A stretch of 64,000 nucleotides of DNA from Campylobacter sp. VBCF_01 NA2. GTDB lineage: Bacteria > Campylobacterota > Campylobacteria > Campylobacterales > Campylobacteraceae. The stretch covers positions 1 to 64,000 of the forward strand of contig NZ_CP115607.1 in the NCBI RefSeq assembly GCF_027797205.1. Reading direction: 5' to 3'. Numbering within the stretch: the stretch's first letter is position 1; each line of letters starts with the position of its first letter. The position numbers and the translations under genes were made by a program. Shown in pieces: positions 10,484 to 19,097 of the stretch. A model generated the notes under the pieces. That model was not told the DNA's origin. It did no database searches and saw only the letters and a program-made list of their open reading frames with translations.

Positions 10484-10511
10484 TAAAATTTAACCAAGTG
10501 GTTAAATTTTA
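10484..10511 (+). terminator. Palindrome after infA, probable end of the spc operon
   Basis: A perfect 13-base inverted repeat (TAAAATTTAACCA at 10484-10496, TGGTTAAATTTTA at 10499-10511) with a 2-base centre lies 13 bases after the infA stop. The stem is AT-rich and no strong U-run follows, so it may be a weak terminator. The rest of the spacer to 10680 is AAATTT-rich DNA in which I see no gene. Confidence 0.5.
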
Positions 10512-10688
10512 AAATTTCGCTTTTAAAATTTAACCCAAATTCTTAAATTTTTGCTTTTAAATTTTGTCTGAATTTTAAAATTTTAGCTTCCAAATTTCAC
10601 CTAAATTTTAAAATTTTGTTTTTTTTGAAATTCTACGCAAATTTCAAAATTCTACTCCGTAAATTCGCCAAATTTCAGCTAACTCTAA

Positions 10689-10704
10689 CCCCCCCCCGTA
10701 TAAT
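10689..10704 (+). promoter_or_regulatory. Promoter with C9 tract next to TATAAT
   Basis: Nine consecutive C residues (10689-10697) are followed by G and a perfect TATAAT (10699-10704), 29 bases before the ATG of the DUF262 gene at 10733. A homopolymer at this place would alter spacing upstream of the -10 when its length changes by slipped-strand mispairing, a known way to switch promoters. AAAGGATGAAAA gives the ribosome binding site. Confidence 0.75.
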
Positions 10705-10732
10705 TAGATGAAAATTTTTTAAAGGATGAAAA

Positions 10733-12448
10733 ATGGCAGCTGTTTTTGACGAGTTTAAAACTATTGCTGAATTTTTGCAGACCACGCAAAAAGAGAAAAT
10801 TCTAATCCCAGAGTATCAAAGACCTTATGCTTGGGGGTTCGATCAAATCGAAGCTTTATTTAGTGATTTAAAAGATTTTACAATAGATAAAATCAAAGAT
10901 AAAACCCAAGAAACATATTTTTTAGGCACGATTGTTTATTTTGTCAATGACAATGGCGAAAAAGAAATCATCGACGGACAACAACGCCTAACCTCGATAA
11001 TGCTACTTTTGCGAGCAATTTACGAAAAATTATCCACTAGCGAGATTACGACGCCTGAGGGTTTGAATTTTATAAATAAAATCGAGCCACTACTTTTCAT
11101 AAAAAACGAAATGACTGGGCAAGTCGATAAAGACGATATATTGATTAGATCTGATGTCGTATCAGATAGTCAAAACCACACATTTCATCAAATTTTAAAA
11201 ACTGGTAAAACGCAAAACGGGGCAAAGGATAATTACAGCAAAAATTATGAGAGCTTTTCTAAATTATACGATGAGTTTATTTCGCAAAATTCAGACCCAA
11301 AAGCGATTTATTATTTCATAAACAATCTTTTAAATTACACAACCATAATCCCAATCAAAGCCAAAACCCAAGATACCGCTCTTACGATATTTAACACCCT
11401 AAACGACCGCGGTATGCCACTAAGCGATGCTGACATTTTTAAGGGGAAAATTTACAAAAATTTAGATGATGATAAAAAAGTAAAATTTATCCAAGAGTGG
11501 AAAATTTTAGAAAACGAAACTGAGCTAGCAAATGAAAAAATGCAAAATTTATTTTATATGTATATGTTTTATCTAAGGGCAAAAGCTGATGATAAAGACA
11601 CCACGACGCCAAAACTTCGCTCGTATTTATTAAAAAAGAAACCCGAATTTTTAAGAGATGATGATTTGCTCGAAAATTTACGCCAAATTTTGAAAATTTT
11701 AAAATTTAGCAAGGATTTGAAAGATATTGATGATGAGGTTTGGAGCGAAAATTTGCAGATAAAACAGGTTTTTTCTCTCCTTGTGCTTACAAATAACGAG
11801 TGGTGGAAATATCCTAGTATAATATATTATTTGACGCACAAAAACAGTCCAAATTTCGAAAATTTGTATTTGAAATTTTTGCGAAAATTGTTTGTGAGTA
11901 TTTTTCAAAGATATAGCATAGAACATGCTATAAATTCGATTAAAGCGCCTGTTTTGAAGCTAAATGTAGAAATCACAAATAACGCAGAGCCGAAATTTGA
12001 TTTTAAAGAAATTTTGGGCGATGAAGAAAATATCTTAAAGGGAAAAATTATCGCGCCACATGTAAATTTGCGCTATGCTTTGGTTTTGTTTGTGGCATAC
12101 GAAATGGCAAATCAAACCGAGATTTTGCCCGAGCGTTGGGAGCTAGAACACATTTTTCCGCAAAAATGGCAAAACACCTATATCGAGCAAACTTTGGGCT
12201 GGACGGATGCGAAATTAAAAGAGCTGTTGTGGAATATTGGTAATCTTACGCCACTTGAAAAAAAGTTAAATATTATGGCGAGTAATGGGTATTTTGACAA
12301 GAAAAAAACCGAGTATGCAAAATCAAAAGTGGCGATAACAAATGGAATTGATAAAAATTATAACGAGTGGAAACCTGAAAATATTATCGAGCGAAACGGC
12401 GAAATCGTAAAATTTGTAAAAGAAAAATTTAATCAGTGGGCACAATAA
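10733..12448 (+). CDS. GmrSD-like DUF262/DUF1524 protein (candidate restriction/defence nuclease)
   Basis: This 571-residue protein has the DUF262 ParB-like nucleotide-binding signatures IPEYQRPYAW (25-34), FLGTIVYF (63-70) and IIDGQQRLTS (79-88). Near residue 470 it has the DUF1524 HNH-type nuclease motif LEHIFPQ, followed by NIGNLTPLEKKLN. This is the single-chain arrangement of GmrSD-type type IV restriction enzymes, which cut modified foreign DNA using a nucleotide; related proteins act in anti-phage defence. The target modification cannot be read from the sequence. It is a lone gene between infA and a convergent alkD-like gene, with a C9 tract in its promoter, so expression is probably phase variable. 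Confidence 0.88.
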   Translation: MAAVFDEFKTIAEFLQTTQKEKILIPEYQRPYAWGFDQIEALFSDLKDFTIDKIKDKTQETYFLGTIVYFVNDNGEKEIIDGQQRLTSIMLLLRAIYEKLSTSEITTPEGLNFINKIEPLLFIKNEMTGQVDKDDILIRSDVVSDSQNHTFHQILKTGKTQNGAKDNYSKNYESFSKLYDEFISQNSDPKAIYYFINNLLNYTTIIPIKAKTQDTALTIFNTLNDRGMPLSDADIFKGKIYKNLDDDKKVKFIQEWKILENETELANEKMQNLFYMYMFYLRAKADDKDTTTPKLRSYLLKKKPEFLRDDDLLENLRQILKILKFSKDLKDIDDEVWSENLQIKQVFSLLVLTNNEWWKYPSIIYYLTHKNSPNFENLYLKFLRKLFVSIFQRYSIEHAINSIKAPVLKLNVEITNNAEPKFDFKEILGDEENILKGKIIAPHVNLRYALVLFVAYEMANQTEILPERWELEHIFPQKWQNTYIEQTLGWTDAKLKELLWNIGNLTPLEKKLNIMASNGYFDKKKTEYAKSKVAITNGIDKNYNEWKPENIIERNGEIVKFVKEKFNQWAQ

Positions 12449-12465
12449 ATTTAAAATCTAAATTT

Positions 12466-12490
12466 TCCGCGAAATTTAGGATTTCGCGGA
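12466..12490. terminator. Bidirectional terminator between DUF262 gene and alkD-like gene
   Basis: TCCGCGAAAT (12466-12475) and ATTTCGCGGA (12481-12490) form a perfect 10-bp stem with a TTAGG loop, flanked by T-rich and A-rich DNA on both sides. It ends both convergent genes; the right arm encodes the last codons of the alkD-like gene. Confidence 0.75.
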
Positions 12491-13153
12491 TTTTAATGCC
12501 TTAAATTTTGCCTTGCTTTGCTCGGTGAAACGCAGGCTTTCGCAGATTTTTTTAATCGTAAGATTTTTGATTTTTTCGTTTTTATACCCCTGCAAAAACT
12601 CATAAATTTCACCCTCAAATTTCACGGCGAATTCGCACAGTGCCCACGCTGCCCCCATTTTGACATAGTATTTCTCGCTTCGCTCAGCGCGCGCAGTATC
12701 TAGCAAAAGCGCCAAATCCCGCGAATTTACGAAATTTACCAGCAAATTTACATAAAAAAACCGCTTCTCAAACTCGCCCCTAGCCTCCCTAAACCCAAGC
12801 GTAAATTCCCGCCAAAGCTCTAAATCGTTTTTGCGTTTAGCGCAAAATGTATCGCAAATGCCCCAGTTTGTGATACGAGGGATAAAATCTCGCGCCAAAT
12901 TTATGCGATTTTTTTCGCTGATTTTTAGCGAATTTATCAAAATCGCTTTCAGGGTCATTTCTTCGCTAAATTCGCCCTTGGCGCGGATAAATTCTAAAAT
13001 TTCACTCTCGCTTTTTTCATGCAAAACCTGCTTTGCAAGCGCGCGTAAATGTGGCATTTTCACGCCCAAAATTCGCGCTCCCGGCAGAATTTTCGCGCTA
13101 AATTTAGCGTATTTTTTATCGCTTAAATTTCGCAAATTCTCTAAAATTTCCAT
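12476..13153 (-). CDS. AlkD-like DNA alkylation repair protein
   Basis: A 225-residue all-helical HEAT-repeat protein of the AlkD family, DNA glycosylases that excise bulky or cationic alkylated bases such as 3- and 7-alkylpurines without flipping the base. Family motifs are NWGICDTFC near the middle and YYVKMGAAWALCEFAVK near residue 180. The ATG at 13153 follows AAGGGGCAAAA; an upstream in-frame ATG would include this site. It faces the DUF262 gene and shares a terminator with it. Substrate is not predictable from the sequence alone. Confidence 0.85.
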   Translation of the reverse strand: MEILENLRNLSDKKYAKFSAKILPGARILGVKMPHLRALAKQVLHEKSESEILEFIRAKGEFSEEMTLKAILINSLKISEKNRINLARDFIPRITNWGICDTFCAKRKNDLELWREFTLGFREARGEFEKRFFYVNLLVNFVNSRDLALLLDTARAERSEKYYVKMGAAWALCEFAVKFEGEIYEFLQGYKNEKIKNLTIKKICESLRFTEQSKAKFKALKSAKS

Positions 13154-13298
13154 TTTTGCCCCTTGAATTTGCAAAAATTTTATAAATTTTGCCCTTAAAA
13201 TTTAATCTAGCTTTTTTAAAGCTTTGTTGTGCTAAAATACTAAATCTTTCAATTCCACGATTACAACAATTTCTTACCGCTTATTTTTGGAGGCGAAA

Positions 13299-14075
13299 AT
13301 GAATAAAGATGAACTTTTGAATTTAGCCGTGGTTGCGGCGAAGCGTGCAAATAAGGCGATTATGGAGCATTATGAGAAATTTGATGTCTATGTCAAAGAG
13401 GACAAATCTCCGCTAACAACCGCGGATTTGGCTGCAAACGAGGCGATTGTAAGCACGCTAGCACCTAGTGGGATTGCGATTTGCTCCGAAGAGAGCGTGA
13501 TGAGCGCAGATGAGCGCATGAGCGCGAAGAGGTTTTGGCTAGTCGATCCGCTTGATGGGACGAAGGAATTCATCGCGCGAAATGGCGAATTTTGCGTTTG
13601 TATCGCGCTGATAGAGGACGGAAGGCCGATTTTGTCGGTGATTTCATCGCCTGTAAGTGGCGATGTGTATAGCAGTAATGGCGGTGGCATCGTCTATAAA
13701 AATGGCGAAAAAATCGAGCGAAAACCAGATTCGCCAAAGACCTTTATGATAGGCCGAAATGGCAGAGGCTCAAAATACATGCCGTTTTGCGAGGAATTTG
13801 GGCTTGAATTTACTAGGCTTGGCTCTGCGCTGAAATTTTGCATAATGGCAGAAAACGGGGCGAGCGCGTATGGTAGGTTTAGCGATTGTTCGCTGTGGGA
13901 TATCGCGGCTGGGGATTTTATAATCCACCAAAGCGGTGGCGCGATAATCGACCTCAAAACAGGTGTCGCTCCGCTGTATAACGGCAAAAGTCTGATAAAT
14001 AATCACTACATCGTCGTCGATGCAAATACAATAAATTTATTATCAAAAATGGTAGAATTTGCGAAAAATTTATAG
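13299..14075 (+). CDS. cysQ: CysQ-like 3'(2'),5'-bisphosphate nucleotidase (inositol monophosphatase family)
   Basis: The 258-residue product belongs to the Mg-dependent, Li-sensitive phosphatase family. It would hydrolyse 3'-phosphoadenosine 5'-phosphate to AMP, recycling a by-product of sulfate assimilation. Visible motifs are EDKSPLTTADLAANE, SEES and the metal site WLVDPLDGTKEFIARNGEF (near residue 84), plus CSLWDIAAGDFIIHQSGG near the C-terminus. ATG 13299 sits 5-6 bases after GGAGGCGAA; the ATG 12 bases upstream lies before that site. Closely related inositol phosphatases are possible, but the KEF after DPLDGT favours CysQ. Confidence 0.85.
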   Translation: MNKDELLNLAVVAAKRANKAIMEHYEKFDVYVKEDKSPLTTADLAANEAIVSTLAPSGIAICSEESVMSADERMSAKRFWLVDPLDGTKEFIARNGEFCVCIALIEDGRPILSVISSPVSGDVYSSNGGGIVYKNGEKIERKPDSPKTFMIGRNGRGSKYMPFCEEFGLEFTRLGSALKFCIMAENGASAYGRFSDCSLWDIAAGDFIIHQSGGAIIDLKTGVAPLYNGKSLINNHYIVVDANTINLLSKMVEFAKNL

Positions 14076-14082
14076 ATTGTGG

Positions 14083-14088
14083 TAGAAT
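14083..14088 (+). promoter_or_regulatory. Probable -10 for the pseudopilin gene
   Basis: TAGAAT at 14083-14088 lies 33 bases before ATG 14121 and just after the cysQ stop, with a purine-rich AAAGGAT ribosome binding site downstream. There is no recognisable -35. Confidence 0.4.
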
Positions 14089-14120
14089 ACGCCTGCAAAA
14101 TTTTTATCAAAGGATAAAAA

Positions 14121-14507
14121 ATGAAACAGGCTTTTACAATGATCGAATTAATTTTCGTGATTGTTATTTTGGGTATCTTGGCGGCGGTAGCTATCCCTAG
14201 ACTGGCTGCTACCAGAGACGACGCAGAGATTGTCAAAACGATGAACAATATCACGACATCTCTTAGCGATTTGATGGCGTATTACACATCGCAAGCGCAT
14301 TATACTTCTTCTATCGCAACGATGACAAATGTTACAAACCCGATTAAGATTAGAAACGATGTTTGTGCTACTTATGAAATCGTTGATGAGAAGCAAATTA
14401 TCCTTACAAAAGGCTATGACGGATTATGCAAAAAGGTCTGGGCGATGAGCGGATTATCTTCGCTTGAAGATATGTATAGCTCCGATGCGCTAATTATCGT
14501 TCAATAA
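14121..14507 (+). CDS. Type IV pilin-like / pseudopilin protein
   Basis: A 128-residue protein with a class III prepilin leader: KQA then FTMIELIFVIVILGIL, the cleavage site for prepilin peptidase with Glu at mature position 5. The residue before the cut is Ala instead of the usual Gly. A hydrophobic helix of about 20 residues is followed by AAVAIPRLAATRDDAEI. Two Cys (in NDVCATYE and DGLCKKVW) could form a disulfide. It stands alone, without visible secretion genes; it could serve a type II secretion or DNA-uptake machine encoded elsewhere. Confidence 0.8.
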   Translation: MKQAFTMIELIFVIVILGILAAVAIPRLAATRDDAEIVKTMNNITTSLSDLMAYYTSQAHYTSSIATMTNVTNPIKIRNDVCATYEIVDEKQIILTKGYDGLCKKVWAMSGLSSLEDMYSSDALIIVQ

Positions 14508-14510
14508 CTC

Positions 14511-14530
14511 CGCAGGGGCTATCCCCTGCG
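14511..14530. terminator. Bidirectional terminator hairpin
   Basis: CGCAGGGG (14511-14518) and CCCCTGCG (14523-14530) form a perfect GC-rich 8-bp stem with a CTAT loop. It lies between the convergent pseudopilin and DsbB/DsbI-like genes; the stop codon of the latter is inside the loop. No long U-run follows on either side. Confidence 0.6.
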
Positions 14531-15121
14531 CCTGATAAATCCCAAAACTACTCCCAAAACACAGACAAAAGCAAAAAATCCAAATACAATAAACCAAAGC
14601 GTAGGCAAACTTAGGCTTTTTGAGCTTACAAAAAGATACCAGCCGTCATTATAGGCGCTAATTAAATTCGCGCGCATACCGCTGATTTCGAAATTTGCAG
14701 GCGGTGTGGGTATATCAAAAGCGCAAGAATTATATGATTTAAAAAGCGAAATTCTATTTAAATCAAAACTCAAAAATTTATTCGCCCCAGCGCAGTTCAT
14801 CATGCCGTCCATATCGCTACTAGCGCGCACTGCTTTGTGTAGATACGATAGGCTTTTCGCACAAATTAGCCCGCCAAGCGCGCCATAAAACCATAAAAAA
14901 TACCCACAAATCGTGCTTAGGCTATTCTTACTAAATGCCACAAAAATCACGCCCAGAGCTAAAACGCACAGATCAAACCTAAGCCTAGCGCTGAAAATTT
15001 CAGGATACATAAACAAGAAATTTTGCAAAAAGCAGTATGAAAAGCAAACCCACAAACCCGCCCAAACTGCGCAAAATAGCAGAAATTTGCGAGAATATTT
15101 ATTATTAAATTTTAAATCCAT
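14519..15121 (-). CDS. DsbB/DsbI-like membrane protein lacking the first CXXC
   Basis: This 200-residue protein has four or five hydrophobic segments and resembles the DsbI branch of DsbB quinone-linked thiol oxidases. The resemblance is in FLQNFLFMYP (residues 31-40), and in the periplasmic region with SLFKSYNSCAFDIP followed by YNDGWYLFVSSKSLSLPTLW. In the active family the segment after FLFM.P contains CEQC; here it reads EIFS, so the redox pair that feeds quinone is absent. The second loop keeps two Cys (MMNC and YNSC). The family assignment is from motif memory; if correct this is a degenerate or repurposed paralogue. ATG 15121 has AAGGATAAAA upstream. Confidence 0.55.
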   Translation of the reverse strand: MDLKFNNKYSRKFLLFCAVWAGLWVCFSYCFLQNFLFMYPEIFSARLRFDLCVLALGVIFVAFSKNSLSTICGYFLWFYGALGGLICAKSLSYLHKAVRASSDMDGMMNCAGANKFLSFDLNRISLFKSYNSCAFDIPTPPANFEISGMRANLISAYNDGWYLFVSSKSLSLPTLWFIVFGFFAFVCVLGVVLGFIRRRG

Positions 15122-15217
15122 TTTTATCCTTTTTTGCTCGTTATTTTATTATTTTTTGCGCTAAATTTCGATAAAATCGCAAGTTTATTTTGAAATTTAT
15201 TATAAAAAGGTTCAAAT

Positions 15218-15775
15218 TTGAGGAAAAATCTCCAAATTTTAGAAAAAATTTTCGATAGTTTTGCGAAAATTTTAGGTTTTTTTAGCATTGTTTTTTTAGC
15301 CCTTTTAGTCCTTTGCGTTTTTTACAATGTCGTTGCGCGCTATCTTTTTCCAAGCGCGAATTCTGTGGCTATGCAAGAGATTAGCTGGTGGCTGTTTTCG
15401 GCGATGTTTTTGTTCGGCTCAACCTATACTTTACAGCAAAATTCCCATGTCAGGGTCGATGTGCTATATGAAAAATTTCGCCCCAAAACAAAGGCGATTA
15501 TCAATATTTTAGGCACAATCTTTTTTATCTTGCCATTTGTGGCGCTCGTGGCGTATTTTTCGCTAGATTTCGCGCTCGAAGCCTACGAGAGCAAAGAATC
15601 CAGCCCAAATCCTGGCGGATTAACGAATTTATGGATAATCAAATCATTTATTAGCCTATCTTATGTCTTTTTGTTTATTTATTCGTTTGGGTTTTTGATA
15701 AAAAATATAAATTCGCTAATCCATAACCACCACGGCGAATTTTTAGATGAAAATTCTAGCGCAAAGGCTGTGTGA
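15218..15775 (+). CDS. TRAP transporter small permease (DctQ-type)
   Basis: A 185-residue protein with four predicted membrane helices and the DctQ-family pattern: FYNVVARYLF, then SWWLFSAMFLFGSTYTLQQN and HVRVDVLY. With DctM it forms the membrane part of a tripartite, Na+-driven carrier that takes its substrate from a periplasmic binding protein. The start is TTG 15218 after AAAAGG; no ATG lies before residue 50. The gene is followed directly by the large permease. No DctP-type binding protein is encoded nearby. Confidence 0.85.
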   Translation: MRKNLQILEKIFDSFAKILGFFSIVFLALLVLCVFYNVVARYLFPSANSVAMQEISWWLFSAMFLFGSTYTLQQNSHVRVDVLYEKFRPKTKAIINILGTIFFILPFVALVAYFSLDFALEAYESKESSPNPGGLTNLWIIKSFISLSYVFLFIYSFGFLIKNINSLIHNHHGEFLDENSSAKAV

Positions 15776-17136
15776 TGATAGGGATTATAATGTTTGGCGC
15801 AGCGCTTTTTATGCTGCTTTTGGGATTTCCGGTAGCCTTTACATTTGGGGCTGTGGCGGTGATTTTTGGATTTATTTACGGCGTGAGTGAGGCGTGGGAA
15901 TACGCCGAGGGAAGCGAGGTTTTTACAGAGGCTATAAGCGAAATGAGCAATCAGTTTTTCTCTCTTATGCCAAACCGAATTTACTCGATTATGGAAAATC
16001 AGCTTCTAATCGCGGTTCCGCTTTTTATTTTAATGGGTATGATTTTGCAAAAAACGCGCCTAGCTGAGAGGCTTTTGGAGTCAATGGCGTTTTTATTTGG
16101 CGGGGTTCGCGGTGGCGTAGCGATTAGCACTGTTTTGGTGGGTGCGCTTTTAGCGGCTACGACTGGGATTGTGGGTGCTAGCGTGATCGCTATGGGTATT
16201 ATTAGCCTGCCTGTGATGATGAAATACGGCTACGACAAAGCCCTATCCACCGGCACTATCGCAGCTTCTGGCACGCTTGGACAGATTATTCCGCCCTCAA
16301 TCGTGCTAATCATTTTAGGCGATGTTTTTTCAGTATCAGTAGGCGAGCTATTTTCCGCAGCTATCGTGCCGGGGCTTGTTTTGGTGGGGCTTTATATAGT
16401 TTTTATCCTCATAATCTCGTATGCCAAAAAAGACTGCGCACCCGAACTTCCTAAAATCGATGATGAAACCAAAGCTCGCCAAATTTTTAATGCTCTAAAA
16501 AATGTCGTGCCTGTTTTTGTGCTGATTTTGCTAGTTTTAGGCTCTATCTTTGGCGGTATCGCAACTCCGACAGAAAGTTCATCGGTGGGCTGTGTGGGCG
16601 CGATAATTTTGTCATTTTTATACCGCACATTTTCATTTTCTTTGCTTTACGACGCACTTCGCCAAAGCGTGAAAATTTCGGGCATGGTTTTTATGATTTT
16701 AATGGGCGCAACAGCCTTTTCTATGATTTTTTCATACACGGGCGGGGACTATGTCGTGGAGGATTTCATGCACGCGCTTCCTGGCAAAGAGTGGGGATTT
16801 ATCGCGCTAACTATGATTGTTATCATAATTTTGGGCTTTTTCCTTGATTATGTTGAAATTTCATATATCATTTTGCCGATTTTATTCCCGATAGTCGAAG
16901 CGATGAATATAAATCCAGTTTGGTTTGCGATACTAATCGCTGTAAATTTACAAACATCATTTATGACGCCACCTTTTGGATTTTCGATATTTTTCCTAAA
17001 AGGTGTCGCGCCAAAATCAGTGCGCACGACAGACATTTATCGTGGAGTGTTGCCGTTTATCGGGCTTCAAATTTTAGTTCTTTTCGCCCTTGCGATTTAT
17101 CCAGAAATTTTTGGATTAAAAGCTTTTTTAGGCTAG
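15775..17136 (+). CDS. TRAP transporter large permease (DctM-type)
   Basis: A protein of about 453 residues and 11-12 hydrophobic segments, the transport subunit of a TRAP carrier. Typical stretches are MLLLGFPVAFTFG, NQLLIAVPLFILMGMIL, the DctM motif GIVGASVIAMGIISLPVMMK, and IIPPSIVLIILGD. ATG 15775 overlaps the DctQ stop (TGATG); a GTG three bases earlier is the alternative. The substrate is probably a carboxylate, and the adjacent pycB and pckA would fit C4-dicarboxylates, but this is inference from position. Confidence 0.87.
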   Translation: MIGIIMFGAALFMLLLGFPVAFTFGAVAVIFGFIYGVSEAWEYAEGSEVFTEAISEMSNQFFSLMPNRIYSIMENQLLIAVPLFILMGMILQKTRLAERLLESMAFLFGGVRGGVAISTVLVGALLAATTGIVGASVIAMGIISLPVMMKYGYDKALSTGTIAASGTLGQIIPPSIVLIILGDVFSVSVGELFSAAIVPGLVLVGLYIVFILIISYAKKDCAPELPKIDDETKARQIFNALKNVVPVFVLILLVLGSIFGGIATPTESSSVGCVGAIILSFLYRTFSFSLLYDALRQSVKISGMVFMILMGATAFSMIFSYTGGDYVVEDFMHALPGKEWGFIALTMIVIIILGFFLDYVEISYIILPILFPIVEAMNINPVWFAILIAVNLQTSFMTPPFGFSIFFLKGVAPKSVRTTDIYRGVLPFIGLQILVLFALAIYPEIFGLKAFLG

Positions 17137-17173
17137 AAATTGTAGAATTTAGAATTATTTTAAAGGAGTTAGC

Positions 17174-18979
17174 ATGAGCAAAAAATTTATTGATGTTATG
17201 GACACTACATTTCGCGATGGTTTCCAATCTGTCTTTGGTGCGCGTGTAGCGATGAAGGACTTTTTGCCAGCAGTGAGCGCGGCAAAAGAGGCTGGGATTA
17301 GACACTTTGAATTTGGCGGTGGAGCTAGATTTCAGAGTCTGTATTTTTATCTAAACGAAGACGCGTTTGCGATGATGGATAAATTCCGCGAAACCGTGGG
17401 AGACGAGGCAAACCTGCAAACCCTAGCCAGAGGCGTAAATACCGTTACGCTTGATACTGGTTCGCGCGAAATGATAGACATGCATGCCAAACTCTTTGCC
17501 AAACACGGAACTACGACTATTCGAAATTTTGACGCCTTAAATGATGTCGAAAATTTAAAATATAGTGGCGAGCGTATCAAGGCGCATGGATTAAAACACG
17601 AAATTACCGTTACTATGATGGATTTACCACCTCGTTGCTCTGGCGCGCATGATCCTGAATTTTATGCTGGAATTTTACGCAAAATTTTAGAGGCTGGTAT
17701 TCCTTTTGATAGCGTTTGTTTCAAAGATGCTAGCGGAACTTCAAGCCCACAAAAGGTTTTTGAGACCGTAAGAAGAGCGCGCAAACTCCTAGGAAACGAT
17801 ATTCATATCAGACTTCACACTCACGAAACAGCTGGCGTTAGCGTGGCTTGCTATCAAGCAGCCCTAGCAGCAGGCGTCGATGGAATTGATCTAGCTGCGT
17901 ATCCAGTCAGCGGAGGCACAAGCCAACCAGATATTTTGACGATTTTACACGCGACAAAGGGGCAAAATTTTGATTTCGGCTTTGACGCTGAGAAAATTTT
18001 AAAATACGAAGAGGTTTTGGAGGATTGTTTGAGGGATTATTTCTTGCCGCCAGAAGCGACAATGGTAAGCCCAATAATCCCATTTTCGCCTATGCCAGGT
18101 GGCGCGCTAACTGCAAATACGCAAATGATGCGCGATAACAAAATCATGGATAAATTCCCCTCTGTCATCAAAGCTATGCGCGAAGTCGTCGAAAAGGGCG
18201 GTTATGGCACGAGCGTAACGCCTGTAAGTCAATTTTATTTCCAACAAGCATTTAATAATGTAATGTTTGGAGAGTGGAAAAAAATCGCTGATGGATACGG
18301 CAAAATGGTGCTTGGATACTTTGGCAAAACCCCAGTTGCCCCTGATAGCGAGGTCGTAAGATTAGCTAGCGAGCAGCTTGGCTTAGAGCCTACTACCAAA
18401 AATGCCGTTGATTTGGCTGATTTGGACGAGACAAAGAGTATTGCTTATGCTAAAAAACAGCTAGAAGATGAAAATATCGAACCAAGCGAGGAAAATATTT
18501 TTATCGCTCTTGCGTGCCGTGAAAAGGGCATTGCCTTCTTAAAAGGCGAGGGCAAGGTAATGATCCGCAAAAACGAAGCAAAAGAATCTAGCGAGGGCGG
18601 TGAGAAAAAGGCAAAATCTGATAAATTTGACATTAATGTCAATGGCAAAGCCTATGCAGTGGAATTTAGCGGAAATAAGGTCTTAGTAAATGGCGATAGT
18701 TACAATGTCAGCATTGGCATGGCAGAGCCTAGCGAGGCCAAAACTGAGGCGAAATCAAGTGCAAATAGCGATGATATTGTGGCTAGCCTGCCAAGTAATG
18801 TGTTTAAAATTTTAGTCAAACCTGGCGAAAAAGTCGTAGCTGGTCAAACCGTAGTCGTGCTAGAAGCTATGAAAATGGAGATAAACATCGAAAGCCCAAG
18901 AGACGGCGAAGTCGCTGAAATTTTGGTATTCCAAGGTCAAAGCGTCGATGCAGATGACCCATTAATCCACTTAAAATAA
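17174..18979 (+). CDS. pycB: Pyruvate carboxylase subunit B / oxaloacetate decarboxylase alpha-type protein
   Basis: The 601-residue protein has an N-terminal HMGL-like carboxyltransferase barrel (DTTFRDGFQS at residues 11-20; RLHTHETAGVSVACYQAA), a PYC/OADA middle domain, an Ala/Ser/Lys-rich linker near 480-545 and a C-terminal biotinyl domain with EAMKMEI, in which the Lys carries biotin. In C. jejuni the homologue next to pckA is the B subunit of an anaplerotic two-subunit pyruvate carboxylase; PycA is not in this window. OadA of a Na+ pump has the same architecture, but the pckA neighbour favours PycB. Confidence 0.88.
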   Translation: MSKKFIDVMDTTFRDGFQSVFGARVAMKDFLPAVSAAKEAGIRHFEFGGGARFQSLYFYLNEDAFAMMDKFRETVGDEANLQTLARGVNTVTLDTGSREMIDMHAKLFAKHGTTTIRNFDALNDVENLKYSGERIKAHGLKHEITVTMMDLPPRCSGAHDPEFYAGILRKILEAGIPFDSVCFKDASGTSSPQKVFETVRRARKLLGNDIHIRLHTHETAGVSVACYQAALAAGVDGIDLAAYPVSGGTSQPDILTILHATKGQNFDFGFDAEKILKYEEVLEDCLRDYFLPPEATMVSPIIPFSPMPGGALTANTQMMRDNKIMDKFPSVIKAMREVVEKGGYGTSVTPVSQFYFQQAFNNVMFGEWKKIADGYGKMVLGYFGKTPVAPDSEVVRLASEQLGLEPTTKNAVDLADLDETKSIAYAKKQLEDENIEPSEENIFIALACREKGIAFLKGEGKVMIRKNEAKESSEGGEKKAKSDKFDINVNGKAYAVEFSGNKVLVNGDSYNVSIGMAEPSEAKTEAKSSANSDDIVASLPSNVFKILVKPGEKVVAGQTVVVLEAMKMEINIESPRDGEVAEILVFQGQSVDADDPLIHLK

Positions 18980-18998
18980 TTTTAAATTTAACTACCAC

Positions 18999-19031
18999 AG
19001 GGGCGGAATTTAGCGGGTTTCGCCCCTTTTT
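18999..19031 (+). terminator. Rho-independent terminator after pycB
   Basis: AGGGGCG (18999-19005) and CGCCCCT (19021-19027) make a GC-rich stem with a 15-base loop, followed by a T-run to 19031. It lies 20 bases after the pycB stop. Confidence 0.85.
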
Positions 19032-19097
19032 AAATTTACAAAAACGATAAATTTACTTCAAATTCCACAATCCTAATAAAGGTTAATCAAATTTCGA

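Noticed and set aside
10472-10690. AAATTT-rich direct repeats as a CRISPR array
   Set aside because: The repeats are irregular, of 6-12 bases and without constant spacers; the same words fill every AT-rich gap in this genome.
12518-13166. Open frames on the plus strand opposite the alkD-like gene
   Set aside because: Composition is low-complexity Phe/Ser/Arg, there is no ribosome binding site, and the minus-strand protein has clear family motifs.
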